Positions 27,112 to 38,211 of a DNA stretch of 64,000 nucleotides are shown here, piece after piece. A program made the translations under genes and the position numbers. The notes beneath the pieces are model-generated. The model was not told the DNA's origin. It saw only the letters and a list, made by a program, of their open reading frames with translations, and ran no database searches. Within the stretch, counting starts at the first letter, position 1. Each line of letters starts with the position of its first letter. Source of the DNA: Belnapia sp. F-4-1 (GTDB lineage Bacteria; Pseudomonadota; Alphaproteobacteria; Acetobacterales; Acetobacteraceae); the NCBI RefSeq assembly GCF_000802185.1, contig NZ_KN676113.1, forward strand, positions 1,880,819 to 1,944,818, given 5' to 3'.

Positions 27112-27903
27112 ATGCGCCTCGAGGACAAGACCGCCATCATCATCGGCGCGGGGCAGGGGCCCGGCGAGGGCACCGGCAATGGCCGCGCGACCGCCATCCG
27201 CTTCGCCCAGGAGGGTGCCCGGGTGGCCTGCGCCGACCGCGACCTCGCCTCGGCCGAGGAGACGGCGCGGCTGGCCGGCAACGGCGCCTTCGCCCTCCCC
27301 GTGGAGGTGACGCAGGAGGCGACGCTCGCCGCCGCGCTGGAGGAGGCGGTGCGGCGCTTCGGGCGGCTCGACATCTTGCACTACAATGTCGGTGTCTCGC
27401 TCGCCGGAGGCGATGCGCCGCCGACTGAGATCACCGAGGAGGCCTTCGACCGCGTCACGGCGATCAACCTGCGCGGCTTCGTCATGGCGGTGAAGCACGC
27501 CCTGCCGATCATGCGGGCGCAGGGGGGCGGGGTGATCCTCTCCATCTCCTCGGCCGCCGCGGTCGAGAGCTACCCCTATGTCGCCTACAAGGCGACCAAG
27601 GCGGCGATGCTCGCCTTCACTGAGCAGGTGGCGATCCAGAATGCCGGCCATGGCATCCGCTGCAACACCATCCTGCCCGGGCTGATGGACACGCCGATGG
27701 CGGTCGATACCCGCGTCCGCCATACCGGCAAGACCCGGGCCGAGGTGGCAGCGGAGCGTGACGCCAAGGTGCCGCTGCGCCGCCGCATGGGCACAGCCTG
27801 GGACGTGGCCAATGCCGCGCTCTTCCTTGCCAGCGACGAGGCAGGCTTCATCACCGGCGTCGCCCTGCCGGTGGATGGCGGGCGGCTGGTGCAGATCGGG
27901 TGA
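27112..27903 (+). CDS. Short-chain dehydrogenase/reductase
   Basis: A 263-residue classical SDR. Y159 and K163 form the active-site pair in YVAYKATKA, with serines 146-147 upstream (ILSISSAAA) and the C-terminal PVDGG motif. The nucleotide loop is unusual: instead of TGxxxGIG it reads GAGQGPGEGTGNG (residues 12-24), a few residues longer than normal, and NNAG is replaced by YNVG at 91-94. The same variants occur in a subset of SDRs annotated as oxidoreductases of unknown substrate. It appears monocistronic, 75 bp from each neighbour. Confidence 0.87.
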   Translation: MRLEDKTAIIIGAGQGPGEGTGNGRATAIRFAQEGARVACADRDLASAEETARLAGNGAFALPVEVTQEATLAAALEEAVRRFGRLDILHYNVGVSLAGGDAPPTEITEEAFDRVTAINLRGFVMAVKHALPIMRAQGGGVILSISSAAAVESYPYVAYKATKAAMLAFTEQVAIQNAGHGIRCNTILPGLMDTPMAVDTRVRHTGKTRAEVAAERDAKVPLRRRMGTAWDVANAALFLASDEAGFITGVALPVDGGRLVQIG

Positions 27904-27978
27904 CCGCCCATCGCCTGGCCACGAGTTGCAAGCGCTACGCGTTCGCATCTACAAGGGGGCCTCAGTCACGGGTCCCCC

Positions 27979-28272
27979 ATGTCCTTCATCGCCGATACCG
28001 TCCTGGCTGAGCCATTCGCCGTGCTCGATCTAGGCGCCGCCCCGCAGGGCTTCCGCGGGCGGATCCGGGGCCTGCGCGCCTTCGCCTCCGGCGGATTGCC
28101 GGCCGAGGAGCTGGAGCGCCGGCTGCTGGAACTCGGCTTCGTCGAGGGGGCGGAGGTGGAGCTTCTGCATCAGGGCCTGTTCGGGCGGGACCCCATCGCC
28201 ATCCGGGTCGATTCCGCCACCATCGCGCTGCGCCGGCGAGAGGCTGCGGCGGTGCTGGTGGAGCCGATCTAG
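27979..28272 (+). CDS. feoA: FeoA-family ferrous iron transport protein
   Basis: A 97-residue cytoplasmic SH3-like protein that assists FeoB. The FeoA core starts around residue 38 (LPAEELERRLLELGFVEGAEVELLHQGLFGRDPIAIRVDSATIALRR is spread over 41-87), with the LLELGF turn and the IALRRREA strand that mark the family. About 25 N-terminal residues precede the usual family start, and no better internal start is seen. FeoB begins 15 bp downstream. No FeoC gene is present. Confidence 0.9.
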   Translation: MSFIADTVLAEPFAVLDLGAAPQGFRGRIRGLRAFASGGLPAEELERRLLELGFVEGAEVELLHQGLFGRDPIAIRVDSATIALRRREAAAVLVEPI

Positions 28273-28287
28273 CAGGACAAAGCCCCC

Positions 28288-30189
<1,902 letters not shown>

Positions 30190-30266
30190 GCACTAAAAAT
30201 TGCAATCCCCTAGCACCATGATAAACGGGCGGCCTTGAAGCGTAATACTCCGTGGAGGCGACGGCC

Positions 30267-30866
30267 GTGTCAGTATCTTCCTCGTCCGATGGCCCGCGGA
30301 GCAGCGGCAACCAGGTGGCGACGCGGTTTGCGGTCGAGGGACCAGTGTTGGTCGCCTCCCGCCGCTTCGGCGACCATCGTGGCTTCTTCGTCGAAAGCTA
30401 CAGCGCGCGGGACTTCGCGGCGATCGGCATTGCAGATGTCTTCGTGCAGGACAACCATTCCCGCTCGGAGCAGGCAGGGACGGTGCGCGGGCTGCATTTC
30501 CAGCTGGCGCCCCATGGCCAGGCCAAGCTGGTGCGGGTGCTGCGCGGCGCGATCCTCGACATCGCCGTCGACATCCGGCGCGGCTCGCCGACCTACGGGC
30601 AGCATGTCGCGGCCGAACTGACGGCCGAGAACGGCCATCAGCTCTACGTCCCGGTCGGCTTCGCGCATGGCTTCTGCACGCTCGTGCCGGAGACGGAGGT
30701 CGCCTACAAGGTCACCGACTACTACGCCCCGGATTGCGATCGCGGCATCGCCTGGAACGACCCGGACCTCGCCCTGCCATGGCCCTTCGGGCCGGAGGCG
30801 GTGCAGCTCTCCGACAAGGACCGCCGCGCGCCGCGGCTGCGCGACATCCCGGCGGCCTTCGCATAG
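30267..30866 (+). CDS. rfbC: dTDP-4-dehydrorhamnose 3,5-epimerase
   Basis: A 199-residue cupin-fold epimerase, third enzyme in dTDP-L-rhamnose synthesis. Recognisable motifs are [32 protein letters not shown] with the catalytic His, [16 protein letters not shown] and [13 protein letters not shown], followed by [10 protein letters not shown] with the catalytic Tyr. I prefer the GTG at 30267, which has GTGGAGG 8 nt before it; an in-frame GTG at 30252 would add five residues. The rhamnose genes run C-B-D-A on one strand with overlaps downstream. Confidence 0.95.
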   Translation: MSVSSSSDGPRSSGNQVATRFAVEGPVLVASRRFGDHRGFFVESYSARDFAAIGIADVFVQDNHSRSEQAGTVRGLHFQLAPHGQAKLVRVLRGAILDIAVDIRRGSPTYGQHVAAELTAENGHQLYVPVGFAHGFCTLVPETEVAYKVTDYYAPDCDRGIAWNDPDLALPWPFGPEAVQLSDKDRRAPRLRDIPAAFA

Positions 30867-30877
30867 GGGATTTGAGC

Positions 30878-31939
30878 ATGCGCATCCTGGTCACCGGCGG
30901 GGCCGGCTTCATCGGCTCGGCCGTCACCCGGCTCCTGGTGATGGAGCGCGGCGCGACCGTGCTCGTCGTCGACAAGCTGACCTATGCCGGCGACCGGCGC
31001 TCCATCCGCGACTGCGAAGGGCGCAATGGCTTCGAGTTCCTCGAGGCCGACATCTGCGATACGGCGCGGATGCGCGTGGCGATGGCGGCGTTCCGGCCCG
31101 ATGCGGTGATGCATCTGGCGGCCGAGAGCCATGTCGACCGCTCGATCACCGGCGCGGCGGACTTCATCGGGACCAACATCAACGGCACCTTCTCCATGCT
31201 GGAGGCGGCGCGCGGCTACCATGCCGGGCTGGAAGGCGAGGCGCGGGCACGCTTCCGCTTCCACCACATCTCGACCGACGAGGTCTTCGGCTCGCTCGGG
31301 CCGAGCGGGGCCTTCAGCGAGACCACGGCCTATGATCCGCGCTCGCCCTACTCGGCAAGCAAGGCGGCGTCCGACCACCTCGTCCGCGCCTGGCACGAGA
31401 CCTATGGGCTGCCGGTGCTGGTGACGAACTGCTCGAACAACTACGGCCCCTACCATTTCCCCGAGAAGCTGATCCCGCTCATCATCCTCAACGCGCTCGA
31501 TGGCAAGCCGCTGCCGGTCTATGGCGACGGCAGCAACATCCGCGACTGGCTGCATGTCGAGGATCATGCCCGCGCCCTGGTCGCCGTCGTCGAGCAGGGC
31601 CGGATCGGCGAAACCTACTGCATCGGCGGGCGGGCGGAGCGGCGCAACCTCGAGGTGGTGCAGACCATCTGCGACCTGCTCGACCAGCGCCGGCCCGGCG
31701 CGGCGCCGCGGCGCGGGCTGATCCGCTTCGTCACCGACCGGCCCGGGCATGACCAGCGCTACGCCATCGACTGCGGCAAGATCGAGCGCGAGCTCGGCTG
31801 GCGGCAGCAGCAGAGCTTCGAGACGGGCATCGCGGCGACCATCGACTGGTACCTCGCCAATGAGTGGTGGTGGCGGCCGCTGCGCGACAAGAAGTACAGC
31901 GGCGAGCGGCTCGGCCTCATGGCCGAGAAGGTGGGCTGA
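30878..31939 (+). CDS. rfbB: dTDP-glucose 4,6-dehydratase
   Basis: A 353-residue extended SDR, second enzyme in dTDP-L-rhamnose synthesis. The NAD loop GGAGFIG is at residues 7-13. The catalytic set is T133, D134 and E135 in HISTDEVFG plus Y158 and K162 in [22 protein letters not shown] and [14 protein letters not shown] are diagnostic for this dehydratase. It begins 11 bp after rfbC and its TGA overlaps the ATG of rfbD by one base, indicating a single operon. Confidence 0.97.
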   Translation: MRILVTGGAGFIGSAVTRLLVMERGATVLVVDKLTYAGDRRSIRDCEGRNGFEFLEADICDTARMRVAMAAFRPDAVMHLAAESHVDRSITGAADFIGTNINGTFSMLEAARGYHAGLEGEARARFRFHHISTDEVFGSLGPSGAFSETTAYDPRSPYSASKAASDHLVRAWHETYGLPVLVTNCSNNYGPYHFPEKLIPLIILNALDGKPLPVYGDGSNIRDWLHVEDHARALVAVVEQGRIGETYCIGGRAERRNLEVVQTICDLLDQRRPGAAPRRGLIRFVTDRPGHDQRYAIDCGKIERELGWRQQQSFETGIAATIDWYLANEWWWRPLRDKKYSGERLGLMAEKVG

Positions 31940-32832
31940 TGCGCGTCCTCGTCATCGGCCGTACCGGCCAGGTCTCGACCGAACTGCTGGCGCGGCTGCC
32001 GGCCGCCGGCCATGAGGCGGTCGGCCTGGAGCCGCCGGAATTCGACATGACGGACGCGGCGCAGATCGCGGCCGCCTTCGCGCAGCACCGGCCGGAGGCG
32101 GTGATCAACGCCGCGGCTTATACCGCAGTGGATCGCGCCGAGGACGACCGGGCGCTCGCCTTCGCGGTGAATGCGACGGGACCACGGCTGCTCGGCGAGG
32201 CGGCGGCGCGGGCCGGCGTGCCGGTGATCCACTTCTCGACCGATTATGTCTTCGACGGCGTGAAGGACAGCCCCTACACCGAGGCGGATGCGCCGGCCCC
32301 CGTCGGGGCCTACGGCGCCTCGAAGCTGGCCGGGGAGCTGCTGCTGCACCTCGCACAGCCGCGCAGCGTGACCTTCCGCACCGCCTGGGTCTGCTCGGCG
32401 CATGGCAACAACTTCGTCAAGACGATGCTGCGCTTCGGGCGGGAGCGGCCGGAGCTGCGCGTCGTCGCCGACCAGCACGGCGCGCCGACCTTCGCCGACG
32501 ATCTCGCCGATGCCGCCATCGCGCTGCTGCCGCGGCTGGCGACGGCGCCGGCGGGCGAGCCATGCTTCGGCGTCTTCCACCTGACCGGGCAGCCCTACAC
32601 CACCTGGCACGGCTTCGCCGAGGCGATCTTCGCCGGCGCCGCCGAGCGTGGGCAGAAGGCACCAACGCTCACCGCCATCACCACGGCCGACTACCCGACC
32701 CGGGCGGTGCGCCCGGCCAATTCGCGCCTCGACTGCAGCCGGGCAGCCGAGCGCCTCGGCGTCCAGGCCGCCGATTGGCGGCAAGGCTTGGCGCGCTGCC
32801 TGGATGCGCTGCTGAAGGAGAACACCCCATGA
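31939..32832 (+). CDS. rfbD: dTDP-4-dehydrorhamnose reductase
   Basis: A 297-residue SDR that reduces dTDP-4-keto-L-rhamnose to dTDP-L-rhamnose with NADPH. The loop IGRTGQVST has the conserved Gln of this family, [10 protein letters not shown] and Y125/K129 in [10 protein letters not shown] form the active site, and [18 protein letters not shown] and the C-terminal [11 protein letters not shown] are diagnostic. It overlaps rfbB by 1 bp and rfbA by 4 bp. Confidence 0.97.
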   Translation: MRVLVIGRTGQVSTELLARLPAAGHEAVGLEPPEFDMTDAAQIAAAFAQHRPEAVINAAAYTAVDRAEDDRALAFAVNATGPRLLGEAAARAGVPVIHFSTDYVFDGVKDSPYTEADAPAPVGAYGASKLAGELLLHLAQPRSVTFRTAWVCSAHGNNFVKTMLRFGRERPELRVVADQHGAPTFADDLADAAIALLPRLATAPAGEPCFGVFHLTGQPYTTWHGFAEAIFAGAAERGQKAPTLTAITTADYPTRAVRPANSRLDCSRAAERLGVQAADWRQGLARCLDALLKENTP

Positions 32833-33695
32833 AGGGCATCGTGCTGGCCGGCGGCAGCGGCACCCGGCTCTATCCGGCGACGCTGGCGGTCTCGAAGCAG
32901 CTGCTGCCGGTCTATGACAAGCCGATGGTCTACTACCCGCTCTCGGTGCTGATGCTGGCCGGGATCCGGGAGATCATGGTGATCTCGACGCCGCACGACA
33001 TGCCGCTGTTCGAGCGGCTGCTGGGCGATGGCAGCCAGTGGGGCATCCGCCTGACCTACCAAGTGCAGGAGAAGCCGAACGGCATCGCCATGGCGCTGGT
33101 GCTGGCGGAGGAATTCCTCGCCGGCGAGCCTTCGGCGCTGGTGCTCGGCGACAACATCTTCCACGGGCATGAGCTCGACCTGCGGATGGCCGAGGCCCAG
33201 GCGGCGCATGGCGCGGCGGTCTTCGCCTACCGCGTGGCGGATCCGGAGCGCTACGGCGTCGTGGAGTTCGATGCCGAGGGCCGGGCGCTGTCGATCGAGG
33301 AGAAGCCGGCGGCGCCGAAGTCGGACTGGGCGGTGACGGGGCTCTATTTCTACGACGGGCGGGCGCCGGCGATCGCGCGCGCGCTGACGCCGTCGGCGCG
33401 GGGCGAGCTGGAGATCACCGACCTCAACCGCGTCTATCTCGAGGAGGGCAGCCTCCGCGTCGCCCGGCTCGGGCGGGGCTATGCGTGGCTCGATACCGGC
33501 ACGCATGACAGCATGCTGGAGGCCGGCGAGTTCGTCCGCGCCATCGAGAAGCGGACCGGCCAGAAGGTCGCCTCGCCGGAGGAGATCGCCTGGCGCAAGG
33601 CCTTCATCGACGATGCGCAGCTGCTGAAGATCGCCGAGCCGCTCTCGAAGAGCGGCTATGGCACCTATTTAAAGCACATGCTGGCGCACCCATAG
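32829..33695 (+). CDS. rfbA: Glucose-1-phosphate thymidylyltransferase
   Basis: A 288-residue nucleotidyltransferase that joins dTTP and glucose-1-phosphate, the first and feedback-regulated step of dTDP-rhamnose synthesis. The N-terminal [48 protein letters not shown] with the metal-binding Asp, and the ERYGVVEFD motif are typical of RmlA. It ends the rhamnose operon. No glycosyltransferase or O-antigen gene follows; the next gene is on the opposite strand only 3 bp away. Confidence 0.97.
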   Translation: MKGIVLAGGSGTRLYPATLAVSKQLLPVYDKPMVYYPLSVLMLAGIREIMVISTPHDMPLFERLLGDGSQWGIRLTYQVQEKPNGIAMALVLAEEFLAGEPSALVLGDNIFHGHELDLRMAEAQAAHGAAVFAYRVADPERYGVVEFDAEGRALSIEEKPAAPKSDWAVTGLYFYDGRAPAIARALTPSARGELEITDLNRVYLEEGSLRVARLGRGYAWLDTGTHDSMLEAGEFVRAIEKRTGQKVASPEEIAWRKAFIDDAQLLKIAEPLSKSGYGTYLKHMLAHP

Positions 33696-33698
33696 CAT

Positions 33699-34821
33699 TC
33701 AGTACCGCACCAGCGACAGCACGATCTCCACCGCGATCAGCAGCAGGATCGCGGTTTCCAGCAGTTCCGCCCGGCCGCTCGCCGCCTCGCCATGGAGCGC
33801 GGTGTAGGTGTCGCGGATGATCGCCAGCTTGCGGTCCACCGCGGCGCCGACATTGGGCACGCGGAACTGCTCCATCGCCGCGGCATAGACGCGGGCGAGA
33901 TAGACGTCCTCCGTCACCTGCAAGGCATTGTCGACGCGCTCGGTCAGCTCCGTCACCTCGGCGACCAGCGCGTGCAGCCCGCGGGCGAGGCGCGCATAGC
34001 GGCGGGAGGCGAGCAAGTTCGCCCTGCGCCGTGCCGCCTCCACCATCCCGCGCATGCGCGGCAGCTCGTCATCCAGCATCTCGTCATAGCCGCGCAGCTC
34101 GAGCAGCTGGGCATTCGCCATCTCCAGCACGTCGGCGACGTCGGTTTCGCGCTGCGGCTCGTGGATGAACGCCCGGTCCCAGGTCAGCACCACCCAGGTC
34201 GTCCGGGTGGTAGGAGAAGCGCTGGCGCAGCAGGTCCCGCCGCGCGCCTTCGGAGAGCGGGCGCTCCTCGCCGGAGAGCAGCGGGACGAGGTCGAGCGTC
34301 TGCACCAGCGTCTCGGCCGTCATCGGCCGGTCGAAGGCATCGACGATGGCGAGCAGGTAGTCCTCCTGCAGCGGCGCCGCGGTCGGGCGGTCGAGCGCCT
34401 CGGCCAGCAAGCCGCGCAACCGGCCGAGCAGCCCCTCCCAGACCGGTGCCTCCACGGCGGGGCCGACGGCGCGGTCCGTCCCGTTCACCAAGGCGGTGAA
34501 GGCGGCCCAGCCGAGATCGGCGGCCGGCAGCCGCAGCGCCAGCGCGGCGATGCCGAAATCATAGAGCCGGACGCCCGCCGCCGCGGTGACCGGCCGGCCG
34601 TCGATGACCACCTCCACCGGCCCGAGATCGAGCGCCAGCGGCGGCACGCCGAAGGACACCGCCTTGGGCGAGGTGCCGACCAGGCGGCTGCGCACGCCGC
34701 TGCTCTGCGCGCGGCTGGCCCAGAGCGCCTCGGCCCGCCGGAGGTCGATCTCATAGGCCAGGTCGAAGAGCCTGAGCGCGACCACCTGCCCCGACACCAC
34801 CCTCGGCTCCGCCTGCTGCAT
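33699..34821 (-). pseudogene. RMND1/Sif2 (DUF155)-type membrane protein gene, split by a one-base frameshift
   Basis: Two overlapping frames make one protein. The first (from ATG 34821, AGGAGG 5 nt upstream) gives GQVVALRLFDLAYEIDLRRAE through LRQRFSYHPDDL, and the second continues VVLTWDRAFIHEPQRETDVADVLEMANAQLLELRGYDE. The second frame runs to the C-terminal coiled coil and the single membrane helix ETAILLLIAVEIVLSLVRY. The junction is the GGG run at 34193-34195 (minus strand CTGGGTGGTG); one G fewer would fuse the frames. The family has one C-terminal transmembrane helix and unknown bacterial function. Both halves show no other damage, so a sequencing error or a recent mutation is equally possible. 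Confidence 0.75.
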
Positions 34822-34892
34822 CCCGTCCTCCTCGTTCCGTGCGGAGGCGATTAGCATGGGCCGAGGCCCGGCGAAGGCATGGAGGGATGACG

Positions 34893-35282
34893 ATGGCGGA
34901 TGATCTGCTCGAGACGGGCAAGCGCATCAGGGGCGAGGTGATCGGTGAGGCCCGCTCGGCGGCGGCGCTGGCGGGGGCGACGGAGTTCGACCGGCCCTTC
35001 CAGGAGCTGGCGCTGCGCTATTGCTGGGGCGAGGTCTGGGGCCGGCCGGGCCTGCCGCGGCGCGACCGCAGCCTCGTCAACCTCGCCATGCTGGCCGCCC
35101 TCGGCAAGCCGAACGAGCTGAAGATCCATCTCCGCGGCGCGCTGACCAATGGCGTGACGCGGGCGGAGATCCAGGAGGTCTTCCTCCAGCTCTGCATCTA
35201 TGCCGGCGTCCCGGCGGCAGGCGAGGCCTTCCGCGTCGCCCGCGAGGTCTTCGAGGAAGCTGAGTTCGCCGATAAGGGCTAA
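34893..35282 (+). CDS. Carboxymuconolactone decarboxylase-family protein (PcaC-like)
   Basis: A 129-residue single-domain protein of the gamma-CMD/AhpD superfamily. The segment RSLVNLAMLAALGKPNELKIHLRGALTNGVTRAEIQEVFLQLCIYAGVPA covers the active-site region: H79 in IHLRGAL and the following Gly-rich turn are conserved in PcaC. There is no CxxC pair, so it is not an AhpD-type peroxidase. It could be a real decarboxylase of protocatechuate catabolism or a related enzyme; no other pca gene is near. The start at 34893 is chosen for the GGAGGG 6 nt upstream. Its end overlaps the convergent EcsC gene by 4 bp. Confidence 0.85.
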   Translation: MADDLLETGKRIRGEVIGEARSAAALAGATEFDRPFQELALRYCWGEVWGRPGLPRRDRSLVNLAMLAALGKPNELKIHLRGALTNGVTRAEIQEVFLQLCIYAGVPAAGEAFRVAREVFEEAEFADKG

Positions 35283-36082
35283 GCCTCCCTTCGGATCGCC
35301 TCGTACCCCGCCCGCACCAGCGCCGGCCCATGCTCGCGCTCGAGCCGGCGGATGGTGAAATGTGCCATGGCGATGCCGGAGAAATGCTCGAGGAAGGCGA
35401 TGTTCACCGCCGCCCCGCCGGCCGCGCCGATCACCGGCGCCGCCTGGGCGGAAAGCTTCACCGCGACCGGTGCGCCGAAGCGCGCCGCGACGGCGCCGAG
35501 GAAGCCCGGCAGCAACGCGCCGAAGCCGCGGCCGACGGCACCCTTCAGAGTCTCGGCCAAGGCGATCCGCAGGGCGAAGTAGCCGCTCTCCGCTTCCTCC
35601 GCCTGTGGGTCGCGCCCGCCGAGGGCGAAGACCTTCAAGCATTCCGCCTGCACCATCGGGTCCGACAGGTCCTCGCCCTGCTCGGCGGCGATGGCGGCGA
35701 TGCGGCGAAGTAGCAGGGTGGTGGAGACCGGCAACTCCATCAGCGTCCCGCCGAGGCCGAAGGCTCCGCCCGCCGCGCCGGAGGCGGCCAGCAGCCCGCG
35801 ATGCAGCCAGGCGCCGGAGAGCGGCGTCGGGTTGCGCGCCGGGTCGCTGCGCATGGCGGCCTGCAAGGCGCCTTCGAGCGCGCGGCGGACGGCGCCGTCC
35901 AGCATGCGCTGCGCGGCCGCCGGCAGGCGGCGCTTCAGGGCGTCCACCGAGCCACCGACCAGCGAGGCCAGGCGGACGGGCAGGGAGGTGCCTTCGAGGA
36001 TCGCAACCGCCTCGGCGAGCGCCGCCTGCTCGTCGTTGCGGAGGCCAGCGGGGACGGGGAGGGTGGATTCGGTCGTGCTCAT
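35279..36082 (-). CDS. EcsC-family protein
   Basis: A 267-residue protein of the EcsC family. The family-typical stretches are GLLAASGAAGGAFGLGGTLMELPVSTTLLLRRIAAIA and AAPVIGAAGGAAVNIAFLEHFSGIAMAHFTIRRLE. The two glycine/alanine-rich hydrophobic segments suggest membrane association. Bacillus EcsC belongs to the Ecs ABC transporter locus, but proteobacterial members are usually alone and of unknown role. ATG 36082 was chosen because upstream residues are unconserved and overlap the divergent oxidoreductase leader. It converges with the PcaC-like gene. Confidence 0.82.
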   Translation of the reverse strand: MSTTESTLPVPAGLRNDEQAALAEAVAILEGTSLPVRLASLVGGSVDALKRRLPAAAQRMLDGAVRRALEGALQAAMRSDPARNPTPLSGAWLHRGLLAASGAAGGAFGLGGTLMELPVSTTLLLRRIAAIAAEQGEDLSDPMVQAECLKVFALGGRDPQAEEAESGYFALRIALAETLKGAVGRGFGALLPGFLGAVAARFGAPVAVKLSAQAAPVIGAAGGAAVNIAFLEHFSGIAMAHFTIRRLEREHGPALVRAGYEAIRREA

Positions 36083-36156
36083 GCCGGCAACAACCTCCGT
36101 GCTGGCGCCGGGTTCGCCGGGCCGGCAGGATTGCCGCGCGACGAAGGACCGCAAGG

Positions 36157-38211
36157 ATGGATGGCAGCCTCTCCGTGATCCGCACCGCCTGCCCGCATGA
36201 CTGCCCGAGCGCCTGCGTGCTGGAGGTGGAGCGCATCTCGCCGGAGCGCATCGGCCGGGTGCGAGGCTCCGCAGCCTATGACTACACGGCGTGCACCTGC
36301 TGCGCCAAGGTCGCCCGCTATGCCGAGCGGGTCCATCACCCCGATCGGCTGACCCGCCCCTTGCTGCGGATGGGTGCCAAGGGCGAGGGCCGCTTCGCCC
36401 CGATCGGCTGGGACGAGGCGCTGGACCGCATCGCCGAGGCCTTCCGCGCGGCGGCGGCGCGGCACGGGCCGGAGGCGGTCTGGCCCTACCATAGCGGCGG
36501 GACGATGGGCGTGCTCGGCCGCTGGGGGCTCGACCGGCTGCGGCATGTGATGGGCTATTCCCGACAGAAATCCACCATCTGCGTCACCCCGGCCGAGATG
36601 GGCTGGCGCGCCGGCCATGGCGCGGCCCGCGGCGCCGATCCGCGCCGGGTGGCGGAGGCAGATCTCATCCTGATGTGGGGCGGCAACCCCGTCTCCACCC
36701 AGGTCAATCTGATGACCCATATCCAGCGGGCGCGGAAGCGGCGCGGGGCGAAGCTCGTCGTGGTCGATGCCTACCGCTCGCCGAGCGTGGAGGCGGCCGA
36801 TATCGGCGTCGTCCTGCGGCCGGGGACGGATGCGGCGCTGGCCCTCGCGCTGATGGCGATCGCGCTCGAAGGCGGCGCGGCGGATCGTGGCTTCCTCGCC
36901 GCCCATACGGATTGGGATGCGGGGGTCGAGGCGCATCTCCGCGGCCACACGCCCGACTGGGCCGAGGGCGTGACCGGCGTGCCGGCGGCCACGATCCGCG
37001 CGTTAGGCGCGCTCTATGCCGGCACGCGGCGGATGTTCCTTCGCGCCGGCGTCGGCTTCACGCGCCACCGCAACGGCGCGGCGACGATGCATGCCGTTTC
37101 CTGCCTCGCTGCACTCACCGGCGCCTGGGCCGCGGAGGGCGGCGGCGCCTTCTTCTACGCGCTGGAAGGCTGGGGGCTGGATACGCGCCTCGCCTGGGCG
37201 AGCGACCGGGTCGACCCCAAGGTGCGCGTGCTCGACCAGTCGCGCATCGGCGCGGTGCTGAACGGCGAGGCGCTGGCGGGCGGCCCGCCGGTTGCAGCCA
37301 TGCTGATCCAGAACGCCAACAGCGCCGAGGTGGCCCCTGACAGCCATGCCGTGCGCCGCGGCCTGGCGCGGGAGGATCTGTTCCTTGCCGTGCACGAGCA
37401 GTTCCTGACGCCGACCGCCGCCCATGCCGATGTGGTGCTGCCGGCGACGACCTTCCTTGAGCATAGCGACCTTTATCTCGGCCTCGGCCATGACGCGCTG
37501 ACCATCGGGCCGCGGGTGATCGACCCGGTCGGCGAGGCGCGCAGCAACCATGACGTGGTCTGCGGCCTCGCGGCGCGGCTCGGCGCCGAGCATCCCGGCT
37601 TCGGCATGGCGGAAGAGGCGATGCTGGATGCGACGCTCCGCGCCTCCGGCCTGCCGGGCTGGGAGACGGCGAAGGCGGTGGGCTTCCTGCCCATCGCCAA
37701 TGCCATCCCGGCCGGCGAGGCCTTCGCCGGCTTCCCCCAGCCGGACGGGCGCTTCCGCTTCCGCCCCGACTGGGCGGCGCTCGGCCCCCATGCCGAGGGG
37801 ATGCCGGCGCTGCCGAGCCATTGGGACCGGCTCGATCATGCAAGCGCGGCGACGCCCTTTCGCCTCATCACCCCGCCGGCGCGGAGCTTCCTCAACACCA
37901 GCTTCACCGAGACGCCCGGCTCCCGCGCGCGGGAAGGTGCGCCCCGGCTCCGCCTGCACCCGGAGGATGCGGACCGGCTCGGGATCGCCAACGGCGCCCG
38001 GGTGCGGATCGGCAATGCGCGCGGCGCGCTGACACTGAGCGCGATGCGCTTCGACGGCGTGCTGCCCGGCGTGCTGGCGGTGGAGGGCATCTCGCCAAGC
38101 ACCGACTTTCCCGAGGGCATCGGCATCAACGCGCTGGTGGGGGCGGAGCCGGTGGCGCCCGCCGGCGGCGTCGCCTTCCACGATACGGCGGTCTGGCTAC
38201 GCCCCGCCTGA
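36157..38211 (+). CDS. Molybdopterin-dependent oxidoreductase, DMSO reductase family
   Basis: A 684-residue enzyme with an N-terminal [4Fe-4S] site (C12, C16, C20 and C49 in CPHDCPSAC and CCAKV) followed by the Mo-bisPGD domains. GWDEALDRIAEAFR, PYHSGGTMGVLGRWG, ILMWGGNPVSTQVNLMTH and the C-terminal pterin-binding FRLITPPARSFLNTSF and LHPEDADRLGIANGARVRI are characteristic. No twin-Arg signal is present, so it is probably cytoplasmic. No electron-transfer or membrane subunit is adjacent. The substrate is unknown. It is divergent from EcsC and its 3' end overlaps a convergent methyltransferase gene by 15 bp. Confidence 0.88.
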   Translation: MDGSLSVIRTACPHDCPSACVLEVERISPERIGRVRGSAAYDYTACTCCAKVARYAERVHHPDRLTRPLLRMGAKGEGRFAPIGWDEALDRIAEAFRAAAARHGPEAVWPYHSGGTMGVLGRWGLDRLRHVMGYSRQKSTICVTPAEMGWRAGHGAARGADPRRVAEADLILMWGGNPVSTQVNLMTHIQRARKRRGAKLVVVDAYRSPSVEAADIGVVLRPGTDAALALALMAIALEGGAADRGFLAAHTDWDAGVEAHLRGHTPDWAEGVTGVPAATIRALGALYAGTRRMFLRAGVGFTRHRNGAATMHAVSCLAALTGAWAAEGGGAFFYALEGWGLDTRLAWASDRVDPKVRVLDQSRIGAVLNGEALAGGPPVAAMLIQNANSAEVAPDSHAVRRGLAREDLFLAVHEQFLTPTAAHADVVLPATTFLEHSDLYLGLGHDALTIGPRVIDPVGEARSNHDVVCGLAARLGAEHPGFGMAEEAMLDATLRASGLPGWETAKAVGFLPIANAIPAGEAFAGFPQPDGRFRFRPDWAALGPHAEGMPALPSHWDRLDHASAATPFRLITPPARSFLNTSFTETPGSRAREGAPRLRLHPEDADRLGIANGARVRIGNARGALTLSAMRFDGVLPGVLAVEGISPSTDFPEGIGINALVGAEPVAPAGGVAFHDTAVWLRPA

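Noticed and set aside
27904-27978. TGCAAG/TTCGCA partial dyad upstream of feoA as a Fur-type box
   Set aside because: The symmetry is weak and the spacing does not match a standard alphaproteobacterial Fur box, so I do not claim iron control from sequence.
30190-30266. TTGCAA and GATAAA as a promoter for rfbC
   Set aside because: The spacer would be only about 14 nt, too short for a normal sigma-70 promoter.
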